A stretch of 64,000 bases of DNA. It comes from Streptomyces sp. NRRL F-2580. GTDB lineage: Bacteria; Actinomycetota; Actinomycetes; Streptomycetales; Streptomycetaceae. The DNA lies in NCBI RefSeq assembly GCF_000720115.1, contig NZ_JOIR01000013.1:186001-250000 (forward strand), read 5' to 3'. Position numbers and translations under genes: made by a program. Position 1 is the stretch's first letter, and each line of letters starts with the position of its first letter. The notes under the pieces were generated by a model. The model was given only the letters and a program-made list of their open reading frames with translations. It was not told where the DNA came from and did not search any database. Shown here piece by piece: positions 50,926 to 59,793 of this stretch.

Positions 50926-51834
50926 TCACCGCTGCCCGGCAGCGCGCGCCCGGCAGCTGCGGGCGACCTCGTCGGCGAAGACGAGGGCCGGCGGGGCGAG
51001 GGCGGCCCAGCGGCGGACCGCCCAGCCCACCGCGAGCGGCGGCAGGGCGGGAACGCGTACGAGGCGCAGCGGGCCGTCGGCGCCGGGGACCTGCCAGCCG
51101 GGCAGCGCGGGCACGACGGCGTGGCCCAGGCCCAGTTCGGCGAGGAGCAGTGCGGTGTCCCAGTCGGCCACGCTGGTGTCGGAGCGTACGTGGATGCCGG
51201 ACTCGGCGAAGGCGGCGTCGAGGTGGGCGCGGGAGGCGGAGTTCTCCGGGAGCCGGATGTGCCGGATGCCGGCGAGGTCGGCGGGATCGATGCACGGGCG
51301 GGCGGCGAGGGGGTCGTCGGCGCGGACGGCGAGCACCCAGGGCAGTTCCATGACCGGGCGCTGTTCGATGCCGCGGACCGGTCTGCCGATGGTGATCCAG
51401 GCGAGATCGAGGTCGTCGGCGGCGAGGGCGTCGAAGCAGCTGCGGCTGGAGTTCTCGGTCTGGAACTCCAGGCTCACCCCGGGGTGGAGGCGGCGGAAGG
51501 TGACGACGGCCTCGGACATGAAGTGCCGCACGGTCGTCGCGCCGGTGGTGACGCGCACCGAGCCGCCGCCGCCCCGTACGAGGTCGTCCACGCGGCGCAG
51601 GGCTCCGTCGAGACCGGCGATGCCGTCCGCGGCGGCGGCCTGGAGGATCCGGCCCGCCTCGGTGGGCACGACGCCCCGGGCGTGGCGCTCCAGGAGGCTC
51701 GCGCCGGTCTGCTTCTCCAGGCGGCGGACGTGCTGGCTGACGGCCGACTGGGTGCAGCCGAGGTCGCGGGCGACGGCGCTGAGGCTGCCGGCACGGCAGA
51801 CGGCCACGAACACACGAAGATCGTCGAGGGTCAC
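50926..51834 (-). CDS. LysR-family transcriptional regulator
   Basis: The 302-residue protein starts MTLDDLRVFVAVCRAGSLSA and has the LysR winged helix (RDLGCTQSAVSQHVRRLEKQ, LLERHARGVVPTEAG) and a periplasmic-binding-fold effector domain. The start is GTG 51834. It is divergent from the DUF6817 gene with 183 bases between that carry a LysR-type palindrome, so that gene is its likely target. The effector is unknown. Confidence 0.9.
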   Translation of the reverse strand: MTLDDLRVFVAVCRAGSLSAVARDLGCTQSAVSQHVRRLEKQTGASLLERHARGVVPTEAGRILQAAAADGIAGLDGALRRVDDLVRGGGGSVRVTTGATTVRHFMSEAVVTFRRLHPGVSLEFQTENSSRSCFDALAADDLDLAWITIGRPVRGIEQRPVMELPWVLAVRADDPLAARPCIDPADLAGIRHIRLPENSASRAHLDAAFAESGIHVRSDTSVADWDTALLLAELGLGHAVVPALPGWQVPGADGPLRLVRVPALPPLAVGWAVRRWAALAPPALVFADEVARSCRARAAGQR

Positions 51835-51840
51835 GAGACC

Positions 51841-51856
51841 CCAAGATATCGCTTGG
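51841..51856. promoter_or_regulatory. Palindrome in the LysR/DUF6817 divergent promoter
   Basis: CCAAGATATCGCTTGG has perfect five-base arms CCAAG/CTTGG around ATATCG, seven bases before the LysR start, and is flanked by CCCC/GGGG. Further along, TTGACT (51879-51884) followed 17 bases later by CAAGAT (51902-51907) would serve as promoter for the DUF6817 gene. Both are by inspection. Confidence 0.5.
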
Positions 51857-52017
51857 ATGTGGGGAGCAAACCGGAGGATTGACTTGGGGTTTCGGCTGGA
51901 ACAAGATCAATGCAGGGCCCGGGCGGCAACCCGTCCCCGCCTTCGCCACGGGGTCCGGACCCCCGGCGAATGGTGTGGACGGGTGCCGACCCAACCACCA
52001 CGACCGAGGGAGTACCC

Positions 52018-52548
52018 GTGTCGGAGCGCGCCGTCGCATGGTTGCGGGAGCTCGGTGCGCAGGACCTCGCCCACCCCGGCGGGACTCTGCTCACGCACCT
52101 GGAGCGCGTACGGGGGCTGCTCGCGTCCTGGGGTGCGCGGCCCGCGCTGCAACGGGCGGGCCTGTGCCACGCCTTCTACGGTACGGACGGGTTCCCCACG
52201 GCCCTGCTGCCGCTCGCTCGGCGGGCCGAGCTCGCCGAGGTGATCGGCGAGGAGGCCGAGGCGATCGTGTACCTCTACGCCGCCTGCGACCGGGCGGCCT
52301 CGTATCCGACGCTCGCCGACGGGGAGGCCGCCTTCCGGGACCGGTTCACCGGCCGTGTCCACTCCCCCGCCGTGCAGCTGCGCAGGGACTTCGCCGAGCT
52401 GTCGGCGGCCAACGAGCTCGACCTGGCGCGCATCGATCCCGCCTTCCGTGAGGCGTGGGGAGCCGCACTCCTCCAGTTGTTCGGCCGGTTCCGGGGGCTG
52501 CTGAGCGAGCCGGCCCGGCGGGAGTGCCGGGCCGTGCTCGGCGGCTGA
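52018..52548 (+). CDS. DUF6817 family protein
   Basis: The 176-residue soluble protein contains LAHPGGTLLTHLERVRGLLA, GLCHAFYGTDGF and AEAIVYLYAACDRAASYP, which I recognise as the DUF6817 pattern; the His and Asp residues in HPGG-TLL-H and CH-YGTDGF suggest an HD-like metal phosphohydrolase relative. GTG 52018 was chosen because GAGGGAG precedes it. Control by the divergent LysR is likely. Its stop is six bases from that of the convergent GH31 gene. Confidence 0.75.
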   Translation: MSERAVAWLRELGAQDLAHPGGTLLTHLERVRGLLASWGARPALQRAGLCHAFYGTDGFPTALLPLARRAELAEVIGEEAEAIVYLYAACDRAASYPTLADGEAAFRDRFTGRVHSPAVQLRRDFAELSAANELDLARIDPAFREAWGAALLQLFGRFRGLLSEPARRECRAVLGG

Positions 52549-52554
52549 CGGGGA

Positions 52555-55500
52555 TCAGGGAGTGAAGGTCCAGCGCTGGGCCGGGGTGTCGTCGCAGGCG
52601 GCGCGGGTGAGGGTGGTGCCGTTGGCGGTGCCCGAGCCGGCCGGGGCGAGGCATTGGCCGGTGGTGCGCAGGGTGCTCTGAGGTCCCGCCTGCCAGGTCT
52701 GCCCCGGGCTCCCGTCGCAGGTCCGGATGGTGACGCGAGCGGCGTTCGCGCCGTCGAGGCAGACGCCGGTGAGGCCGGTGAGGCGGCCGTCGCCCTGGAG
52801 GGTCCAGCGCTGGTTGGGCCCGCCGTGGCAGGTATAGAGGGTGGGTTCGGTGCCCGGCGTGGTGGCGCTGTGCGGCAGGTCCAGGCAGCTCGCGGAGGCC
52901 GCGTTGACGAGGGTGGCGTCCGCGGGCAGCGGAGCCGGGCGTCCGGTGAGGGTGATCTCGGCGGCGCTGGTCCAGGGGCCGCGGCCGCCGGCCTCGGTGA
53001 GGGCCTTGAGGCGCAGGTAGCGGCCGGTCTTCGGGGTGAGGGGGGCGGTCTTGGCGGCTGCCGTGTCGGGGAAGGTGCCGCTCGCGACCGGTGGCCCCCA
53101 GTCGGCGGTGGTGTCGGAGACGTAGACCTCGTAGCCGCCGATCCGGCCGTTGACGCCGCCGTCCTGGCGGGGCAGGTAGCCGAGGCCGTCGACCGCGTAA
53201 CGGGCGCCGAGGTCGATCTGGATCTCGTGCGGCAGCGCGGCGGGCTTCGCGCCGGACCAGGCGGAGTGCCACAACGTGGCCGGGTTCCCGTCGAAGGCGC
53301 CGACGGCGGCGCCGCTCTCGGCCCCGGTCTCCTGGCTGTCGGCGTAGACGAGGGACCAGGCCGACTGGTCGATGGGGGCGGCGGAGGGGAGGGGTTCGGC
53401 CGCGGGGAGGCTGGTGCCGGTGGCCGAGACGCTGAAGGCGCCCGCCTTGGAGCCCGTCTTGACCCAGAGCACCCCGGATCGGTCCGCCGGGTCGAAGAAC
53501 CAGCCCGATGCGGCGGAGTCGTAGGCGGCCTTGGAGGTCAGGCGCACCGACGCGGCTCCGTCCACCGTGAGGGCCGTCGGCGCGGAGGCCACGTGGAGGG
53601 TGAACTCGTAGCCGCGGGAGGCCGGCTTGCCGGTGTAACTGCCGGTGGGGGCGCCGACGTTGACGGTGACCGTGCCGGAGCCTGCCGTCGGGGCGGCGAC
53701 GTCGACCCGCTGGCGGGCGTAGGCGCCGGACTGGTAGGCGCGGGTGCGGCCGTCGTCCTCGTAGAGGCTGAAGGAGGACGTGCCGCGGGGGTGGATGTCG
53801 TAGGTGAGGGTGGAGACGGGCTTCTCCCCCGTGTGGTTCATCTGCGGCCACATCGGCACGATGCCGCCGCCCTTGACGAAGAGCGGGAGGGTGTCGAGTG
53901 GTGCCCGGTAGCCGTTGAGGCGGCCCGGGCCCGCGTAGGTCTTCCCCGTCCAGTAGTCCGTCCAGGTCCCGGCGGGGAGGTAGATGCCGTCCCGGACCGA
54001 GGTGTCGGAGACGACGGGCGCGACGAGGAGGGAGTCCCCGGCCATGAACTGGCCGCTGGTGGCGTTCCCGCGGGCCATGGGGTCGTCGGGGTACTCCAGG
54101 ACCATGGCGCGGGTGCTGGGTACGCCGCTCTCGTGGGCGACGCGGCTCATCGTGTACAGGTACGGCATCAGCCGCATCTTGAGCTGGAGGTACTTGCGGT
54201 TGATGGAGAGGTAGGGCTCGGCGAAGCGCCAGGGCTGTTTGTCCTGGTAGCCGGCGGACGGGTTGGTCGCGCCCCAGCCGGACATCGTCATGAAGGCCGG
54301 GGTGAAGGCCTTCCACTGGAGGTCGCGGGTGTAGGTCTTGGGGCTGCCCCCGAAGATCCCGTCGACGTCGCCGGCGGCGTAGTTGAGGCCGGAGAGGCCC
54401 GCTCCGGTGATCGCGGGGACGTGCCAGCGCATGTCGTCCCAGGTGCCGTGGGTGTCGCCGGTCCAGACGACGGCGTTGCGCTGGGTGCCCGCCCAGCCGT
54501 CGACGGTCCAGACGTAGCGGCGGGCGTCGGAGTTCTTCTCGATCCCGTCGACGGCCTGCCGCACGCCGTCGAAGGCGTACTTGTAGCCGCCGCCGATCCA
54601 CGCCACGTCGGTCTTCACCCCGCGGCTGCCGGCCGTGCCCACCTCGTCGGCGATGGAGCCGAGGCCGGTGGAGGTCCACAGGCCGGTCTGGAATCCCTTG
54701 GCCTTGAGGGCGTCCACCGTGGACTTGAGGGGAGCGGTGTAGCCGCAGCCGTAGCCGTCGTTGGGCAGGAACCAGCCCGAGGGCATGTCGGCGGCGCGGG
54801 CGTCGGTCGCGTAGCCGACGACATCGGGGGTGGTCTGGTGACGCGGCCGGTTGTGGTCGCCCTGGTAGTCGGGGTTGGAGGCGTTGAAGCAGTCGGCGTT
54901 GCCGAGCTCGAAGCCCCACATCGGAGCCATGAACGGCTTTCCGCTGACGTCGGTGTACGCGTCGAGCACGGACTTGAGGGAGTCGCCGGTGAAGTACCAG
55001 GCGTCGAAGCGCTTCTCGTCGTGGGTGAGGGTGGTGGGGGCGTGGAAGCCGTACGAGCCCGGGGCCCAGGTGTTGCGCATGACGCCGTAGCCGTTGGTGG
55101 ACATGTAGAAGGGGGCGGGGCTGGCGTTGTCGTTCTCGCGCCACCTGTTGTCGACGGCGATCGGGACGGTCTTGTCGCGCAGCGCCCATTCGCCCAGGCG
55201 CAGGCCGGTTCCGTAGAACTGCTCGTCCGCTCCGCGGGCGAGGTACTGGGTGGTCCGGCCGCCGGTCCAGCTGGTGGGCTGGGTCTCCTGCCAGACGGGG
55301 GTGGTGTTGTCGGCGCGGTAGACGGAGAAGCGCAGGGGCGCCTTGTTGACCCGGATGGAGAGGGCTCCGGTGGTGATCCGGTAGTACGCGCCGGCGTCGG
55401 ACCAGGACGTGGCCACGGAGCCGAAGTCGGTGGTGGTGGCGAGGTCGGAGCCGGCCGGGTCGTTGGTGAAGGTGCCGTCGGGCGAGAGCCAGAGGCGGAA

Positions 55501-55815
55501 GATGTCGGCGCGGGCGACGACGACGCGGGCCTTGGCCCCGCCGGACGCCGTGACGGTGAAGGTGTTCCCGGACCGGGTGAAGCCGGTGACGTCGCCCGCG
55601 GTGGCCTCGGCCCCGGCGGGGGGAGCGCCGGCCGCGGCGGCGGGCGGGGCGAGGGGGCCCGCGGCGGCCAGGCCCGCGACGGCGAGGGCGGCGGCGAGCA
55701 GGGCTGCGCCCGGGGTGCGGCGGCGCCGGCCCGGGTGCGCCCGGACCCCTGATCGGCGTTGCCCGTCATGCTGGTTTGGTCGGCGCTGGCTCCTGCGGAT
55801 GCTCGGCAGTCTCAT
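52555..55815 (-). CDS. Secreted GH31 glycosidase with discoidin (F5/8C) and ricin-B lectin domains
   Basis: The 1,086-residue protein has a long basic N-terminus and signal core near residues 38-66. The GH31 region spans about 100-770: TDVAWIGGGYKYAFDG carries the nucleophile Asp, and VVWTGDTHGTWDDMRWHVPA with the following GLSGLNYAAGDVDGIFGG the acid/base region; this wording is closest to the isomaltosyl/glucosyltransferase and related alpha-glucanase group I remember. About 805-940 is an F5/8-type carbohydrate-binding domain (AFDGNPATLWHSAW, ARYAVDGLGYLPRQDGG), and 965-1086 a ricin-type beta-trefoil with three Q-x-W repeats (NQRW, GQTW, AQRW). It likely degrades or remodels an alpha-glucan outside the cell. 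An inverted repeat upstream may be its operator. Confidence 0.88.
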   Translation of the reverse strand: MRLPSIRRSQRRPNQHDGQRRSGVRAHPGRRRRTPGAALLAAALAVAGLAAAGPLAPPAAAAGAPPAGAEATAGDVTGFTRSGNTFTVTASGGAKARVVVARADIFRLWLSPDGTFTNDPAGSDLATTTDFGSVATSWSDAGAYYRITTGALSIRVNKAPLRFSVYRADNTTPVWQETQPTSWTGGRTTQYLARGADEQFYGTGLRLGEWALRDKTVPIAVDNRWRENDNASPAPFYMSTNGYGVMRNTWAPGSYGFHAPTTLTHDEKRFDAWYFTGDSLKSVLDAYTDVSGKPFMAPMWGFELGNADCFNASNPDYQGDHNRPRHQTTPDVVGYATDARAADMPSGWFLPNDGYGCGYTAPLKSTVDALKAKGFQTGLWTSTGLGSIADEVGTAGSRGVKTDVAWIGGGYKYAFDGVRQAVDGIEKNSDARRYVWTVDGWAGTQRNAVVWTGDTHGTWDDMRWHVPAITGAGLSGLNYAAGDVDGIFGGSPKTYTRDLQWKAFTPAFMTMSGWGATNPSAGYQDKQPWRFAEPYLSINRKYLQLKMRLMPYLYTMSRVAHESGVPSTRAMVLEYPDDPMARGNATSGQFMAGDSLLVAPVVSDTSVRDGIYLPAGTWTDYWTGKTYAGPGRLNGYRAPLDTLPLFVKGGGIVPMWPQMNHTGEKPVSTLTYDIHPRGTSSFSLYEDDGRTRAYQSGAYARQRVDVAAPTAGSGTVTVNVGAPTGSYTGKPASRGYEFTLHVASAPTALTVDGAASVRLTSKAAYDSAASGWFFDPADRSGVLWVKTGSKAGAFSVSATGTSLPAAEPLPSAAPIDQSAWSLVYADSQETGAESGAAVGAFDGNPATLWHSAWSGAKPAALPHEIQIDLGARYAVDGLGYLPRQDGGVNGRIGGYEVYVSDTTADWGPPVASGTFPDTAAAKTAPLTPKTGRYLRLKALTEAGGRGPWTSAAEITLTGRPAPLPADATLVNAASASCLDLPHSATTPGTEPTLYTCHGGPNQRWTLQGDGRLTGLTGVCLDGANAARVTIRTCDGSPGQTWQAGPQSTLRTTGQCLAPAGSGTANGTTLTRAACDDTPAQRWTFTP

Positions 55816-55905
55816 GGGGCAGCTCCTCGTGCGGTCCGCGGCGCGGACACAGCTCTTTGGCATGCGCCCGACAAGATAGCGCTCCGTCGGCCCTTGATGA
55901 AAGAT

Positions 55906-55945
55906 GATGCTCGAAATCAAGCGAGATCACGCAGCTTCGAGCATC
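55906..55945. promoter_or_regulatory. Perfect 10-base inverted repeat upstream of the GH31 gene
   Basis: GATGCTCGAA (55906-55915) is exactly mirrored by TTCGAGCATC (55936-55945), with 20 bases between. It lies about 90 bases before the GH31 start, and 113 before the MBL-fold gene on the other strand. The length and AT content fit an operator with two half sites, for example for a LacI- or GntR-type sugar repressor. Confidence 0.55.
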
Positions 55946-56058
55946 CTCTGTCACCACGAAACCGCGATCGGGGAGCGCACGATCCGGGCGCCGACAGCTG
56001 TGCGGGCCCGGCCGACGGCTCGCTCCCCGGCGACCGACGACGAGGGTAGGTTGGACGC

Positions 56059-56919
56059 GTGATCGACTTTCTCCGGGGCGCCCCGGTTTCAGGCAGTCTC
56101 GACGTCGTCTGGCACGCGGGCTGGCCCTCCCCGAAGCACGACCCGGCCCCGGAGATCCAGGTCCACGCCTACTCCGAACACACGGTGATCCTGCGCCAGA
56201 ACAAGTCGGTGCACTACGAAGCCCCGTTCCTCTTCCTCCTCTTCGGCAATGACCGGGCGCTGCTCCTCGACACGGGCGCGTCCGCCGACCCGGCCCACTT
56301 CCCCCTGCGGGAAACGGTCGACCGGCTCGTCACGGACTGGCTGGAACGCCACCCGAGGCCCGCGTACTCGCTGCTGGTCGCCCACACCCACGGGCACGGC
56401 GACCACGTCGCGGCGGACCCGCAGTTCGCGGACCGGCCCCTCACCACGGTCGTGGGACCCGGACTGGACGAGGTCACGGCCTCCTTCGGCCTCACCGACT
56501 GGCCGCACCGCACCGGCGCACTGGACCTGGGCGGCCGGATCCTCGACCTGATCCCCGGCCCCGGCCACCAGCGGGCCGCCCTGGTCTTCCACGATCGCCA
56601 CACCGGCCTGCTGCTGACCGGCGACTCCCTCTATCCGGGGCGGCTCTACATCGAGGACCGGACGGCCTACTCGGCCACCGTCGACCGGCTGCTGGACTTC
56701 TGCGCCACCCGGCCGGTCCGCCATGTCCTCGGCTGCCACATCGAGATGACCACCACGGCGGGCGAGGACTACCCCCGCGGCACCACGCATCAGCCGGACG
56801 AGCCGCCGCTCCAGCTCACCGCAGGCCATCTGCGCACGCTGCGCAGGGCCCTCGGCGAGACGGCGGACCGCCACGGCACGTACCCCTACGGGGATTTCAT
56901 CCTCGTCTACCGGGACTGA
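56059..56919 (+). CDS. Metallo-beta-lactamase-fold hydrolase
   Basis: The 286-residue protein carries the MBL metal motif THGHGDH, followed by IPGPGHQRAALVFHDRHTGL and LLTGDSLYPGRLY (the Asp ligand) and a late HVLGCHIEMT His, the full ligand set of two-metal hydrolases. Family members hydrolyse thioesters, lactones, phosphoesters and the like. It has no signal peptide. Start is GTG 56059. It is divergent from the GH31 gene. Substrate unknown. Confidence 0.87.
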   Translation: MIDFLRGAPVSGSLDVVWHAGWPSPKHDPAPEIQVHAYSEHTVILRQNKSVHYEAPFLFLLFGNDRALLLDTGASADPAHFPLRETVDRLVTDWLERHPRPAYSLLVAHTHGHGDHVAADPQFADRPLTTVVGPGLDEVTASFGLTDWPHRTGALDLGGRILDLIPGPGHQRAALVFHDRHTGLLLTGDSLYPGRLYIEDRTAYSATVDRLLDFCATRPVRHVLGCHIEMTTTAGEDYPRGTTHQPDEPPLQLTAGHLRTLRRALGETADRHGTYPYGDFILVYRD

Positions 56920-57127
56920 CCGGGGCTGGGCGCCGCTCCCGGCCGCGTGCGGGACGATACGGGGCGCCGGCGGCGCGCGGGCCGGCGCCGCGTCCGCGGG
57001 ATGTCGGTCGTCCGGCGGGACTGTCGCCGATCCATCGGCGATGTGTCGGTGGCCGCTGGAACGGTGGGTGTCGAGTTGCCCGAGGGGGCAGCCGCATCCG
57101 CCTCCGACAGCAAGGGACCCCGCCGCC

Positions 57128-58066
57128 ATGTCGTCCACGTCTTCCGCCCCGCCCTGGAATCCCCGCCGCCTGCCCGGTGCCGATGGCCGCGTCTTCCTGG
57201 TCACCGGCGGCAACGCCGGCATCGGGTACTTCGTCGCGGAGCAGTTGTCGGCGACCGGAGCCACCGTCGTCCTCGGCAGCCGGAACCCCGCCAAGGCCGA
57301 AGCCGCCCAGGCTTCGATCCGTGCGCGCGTCCCCGGCGCAGCCGTACGCGCCGTACGGCTGGACCTCGCCGACCTCTCGTCGCTCGGGCCAGCGGTGGAA
57401 TCACTGGGGGTGGAACGCCTCGACGCGGTGGTCCACAACGCCGGCGTCGCCCTTGACGACCCGCCGCGCCAGGAGACCGGGGACGGTCACGAGCTCATGT
57501 TCGGCACGAACCACCTCGGGCACTTCGTCCTGACCCGGTGGCTGATGCCGTTGCTGTCGGCCGCGCCAGCGGCCCGCGTGGTGACCATGGGCAGCTTCGC
57601 GGCGAAGTCCGAGCGGCTCGACCTCGACGACCTGCAGTCCCGGAAGGACTACCGGCCCAAGCGCACCTACGGACGCTCCAAGCTGGCCCAGATGTACTTC
57701 GGCGTCGAACTCGACCGCCGCCTGCGCGCTTGCGGCAGCACGGTCGCGAGCGTGGTGGTCCATCCCGGCGGCGCGCTGGACTCCCTCACCCCGTCACGCC
57801 CACCGGTCCACGTGCGGACCACCGGCGCACGGCTGGGCGCGGCACCCGCGGCTCTCCTCCTCCAGGGCAAGCACGCCGGCGCCCGGCCCGCGGTCCGGGC
57901 GGTGCTCGACCCGGCCGTGCGGGGAGGCCAGCTGTGGGGACCGCGCGTCTTCGGCCTGCGCGGCGAGCCACGGCGCGAACCGGTGTGGAACCACCTCGCC
58001 GACCCCGCCGTCGCGGCACGGCTGTGGGAGGCGAGCCGTGACCTGACCGACGATGCGGCTCAGTAG
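57128..58066 (+). CDS. Short-chain dehydrogenase/reductase
   Basis: The 312-residue SDR has the NAD(P)-binding motif VTGGNAGIGYFVAEQL, the NAG motif (VVHNAGVAL), Ser in TMGSFAAKS and the catalytic YGRSK. It resembles the retinol-dehydrogenase-like SDR subgroup. The Met at 57128 was used since AAGGGA precedes it; the MBL gene lies 208 bases upstream on the same strand. Substrate unknown. Confidence 0.88.
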   Translation: MSSTSSAPPWNPRRLPGADGRVFLVTGGNAGIGYFVAEQLSATGATVVLGSRNPAKAEAAQASIRARVPGAAVRAVRLDLADLSSLGPAVESLGVERLDAVVHNAGVALDDPPRQETGDGHELMFGTNHLGHFVLTRWLMPLLSAAPAARVVTMGSFAAKSERLDLDDLQSRKDYRPKRTYGRSKLAQMYFGVELDRRLRACGSTVASVVVHPGGALDSLTPSRPPVHVRTTGARLGAAPAALLLQGKHAGARPAVRAVLDPAVRGGQLWGPRVFGLRGEPRREPVWNHLADPAVAARLWEASRDLTDDAAQ

Positions 58067-58182
58067 CGGGCCGCGGACACCAAGGGTCCGTGGTGGCGGC
58101 CTGCGCCTCCGACTGGTTGGCCCACCCCTGGCCCCGTGGAGGGGCCGACGCACGGCCATGCCGCGGCAGGAATACTCGTCAT

Positions 58183-58719
58183 GTGCGTGATCATGTGGAG
58201 ACCTCGTCAGGTCTGGTGCTGCGGCGCTGGACCCCGGGAGATGCAGCAGCGGTGCGGGCCGCGTTCGCCGACCCGCTCATGCGCGGTCAGAGCAGTGAGC
58301 AGGTGGATTCGGTTCGGGCTGCCGAGTCGTGGATCGCCGAACGCGGCGGTCAATGGGCGCAGGGCTCTGCCTTTGCCTTCGCCGTGGTCGAGGGTGACGG
58401 GACCGTACTCGGCAACGTTTCGGTCGGTGCGGTGAACCGGCAGCACGCGACCGGGTGGGTGTCCTACTGGACGACAGCCGTGGCCCGCGGCCGGGGCGTG
58501 GCCTCCGAGGCCTGCCGGACACTCTCGCAGTGGGCCTTCGACGACGCGGGGCTCTTCCGGCTGGAGCTGGGGCACCGGGTGAACAATCCGGCGTCCTGCC
58601 GGGTCGCTCGTGCCGCGGGGTTCACCGTCGAGGGACTGCAGCGGCAGAGGCTCGCGTACGACGGCGTCCGGCACGACGTGGAACTGCACGCCCGGCTGGC
58701 GACGGACCCGCTCCACTGA
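58183..58719 (+). CDS. GNAT-family N-acetyltransferase
   Basis: The 178-residue protein has a RimJ/RimL-like GNAT fold: TSSGLVLRRWTPGDAAAVRA, the acetyl-CoA loop VARGRGVASEACRTLSQWAF and LGHRVNNPASCRVARAAGF. The start is uncertain between GTG 58183 and GTG 58195; both lack a strong ribosome site. It acetylates an unknown amine. The gene is single, with the zinc-ribbon-like small protein convergent behind it. Confidence 0.82.
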   Translation: MRDHVETSSGLVLRRWTPGDAAAVRAAFADPLMRGQSSEQVDSVRAAESWIAERGGQWAQGSAFAFAVVEGDGTVLGNVSVGAVNRQHATGWVSYWTTAVARGRGVASEACRTLSQWAFDDAGLFRLELGHRVNNPASCRVARAAGFTVEGLQRQRLAYDGVRHDVELHARLATDPLH

Positions 58720-58740
58720 CCCGGCCACTCGTACGCGTCC

Positions 58741-59025
58741 TCAGGTGGCGCGGCCGGGGCGTGGGGGCGGGGTGACCGCGAGGCGCGGTGGGGCCGGGGT
58801 CGACCAGTGGTGGCCGCAGGGGTCGAAGGCCAGCGTCACCGGCCGGCCGGGGCGCTGGCGCCAGGAGATGCGTTCGGGTGCGCCCTCGCACACGGGACAG
58901 CGGGGCAGCGGGCCCGGCTCCGCCTCCGGCGCGCGGTCGGGGGCGGCCGCGAGCGGCGTGGCGTGCGGATCGCGCATGGAGGCTCCCTGGTCGTGCGTGC
59001 GGTCGGGCTGATCGCACTGTGCCAT
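58741..59025 (-). CDS. Small zinc-ribbon-like protein upstream of nothing on its strand, unknown function
   Basis: The 94-residue product contains LPRCPVCEGAPERISW and later DPCGHHWSTPAP, a Cys-x2-Cys / Cys-x-His-His arrangement able to bind one zinc ion. The flanks are Pro/Ala/Arg-rich. It lies after the response regulator gene on the same strand with a 99-base gap and might be co-transcribed with the two-component system. No family recognised. Confidence 0.55.
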   Translation of the reverse strand: MAQCDQPDRTHDQGASMRDPHATPLAAAPDRAPEAEPGPLPRCPVCEGAPERISWRQRPGRPVTLAFDPCGHHWSTPAPPRLAVTPPPRPGRAT

Positions 59026-59124
59026 GGAGGTGCCCTTCTCCGCACGGGCGAATCATCCAGTGTTTTGGCTGGTCAGAGGTGCGGTCACCAGGAAAATTCC
59101 GGTGCTCTTGCGGGCACTTGGTGA

Positions 59125-59793
59125 TCAACCGCTCGCGCAGCCGGCCTCGACCAGGCCGGATTCGTAGGCCGCGATCACCGCCTGGGCGCGGTCGCGGACG
59201 CCCAACTTGCCGAAGATCCCGGTGATGTGGTTCTTGACCGTGGAGACGCTGATGTCCAGGTCCAGGGCGATCTCGGCGTTGCCCCGGCCGCCGGCCAGCA
59301 GACGCCAGATCTCCAGTTCGCGCGGGGTGAGGTCGGCCGGGGTCTCGGCGGCCCACGACCGCGGCCGCACGGGGGTGCGTACGTAGGCGGAGATGAGCCG
59401 GGTCAGCAGCCGCGGCGCGACGGCGGCCTCGCCGGTGTGGACGATGCGGACCGCGGCGATCAGCTCCTCCGGGGAGATGTCCTTGGGCAGGAAGCCGTAC
59501 GCGCCGGCGCGCAGGGCGGCGACCACGTACTCGTCCATGTCGAAGGTGCTGAGGGCGAGAACGCGGGTCGAGGGGAGCGTCCGCGCGAGTTCCTCGGTGG
59601 CCTGGACCCCGTCGAGGACCGGCATGCGGATGTCCATGACGACCACGTCGGGCCGCAGCTCCCGGGCGAGGGCGACGGCCCGGGCCCCGTCCTCGGCCTC
59701 GCCGACGACCTCGAACTCCGGGTCGGGGCCCAGGATCAGGGCCAGGCCGCGCCGCACCAGCGGCTGGTCGTCGGCTATGAGCACGCGGATCAT
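59125..59793 (-). CDS. NarL/LuxR-type response regulator
   Basis: The 222-residue protein has a receiver domain with acidic pair Asp8-Asp9, phospho-acceptor Asp54 (VVVMDIRMP) and Lys in FLPKDISPEE, followed by a LuxR-type helix-turn-helix (LTPRELEIWRLLAGGRGNAE, ISVSTVKNHITGIFGKLGV). It is activated by the kinase encoded directly before it; the two genes overlap as ATGA (59790-59793). A likely target is the MMPL exporter gene divergent from the kinase. Confidence 0.92.
   Translation of the reverse strand: MIRVLIADDQPLVRRGLALILGPDPEFEVVGEAEDGARAVALARELRPDVVVMDIRMPVLDGVQATEELARTLPSTRVLALSTFDMDEYVVAALRAGAYGFLPKDISPEELIAAVRIVHTGEAAVAPRLLTRLISAYVRTPVRPRSWAAETPADLTPRELEIWRLLAGGRGNAEIALDLDISVSTVKNHITGIFGKLGVRDRAQAVIAAYESGLVEAGCASG

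Noticed and set aside
52654..55752. A 1,032-codon open frame on the plus strand opposite the GH31 gene
   Set aside because: The minus strand carries clear GH31, discoidin and ricin motifs; the plus frame has only Gly/Val/Ala runs.
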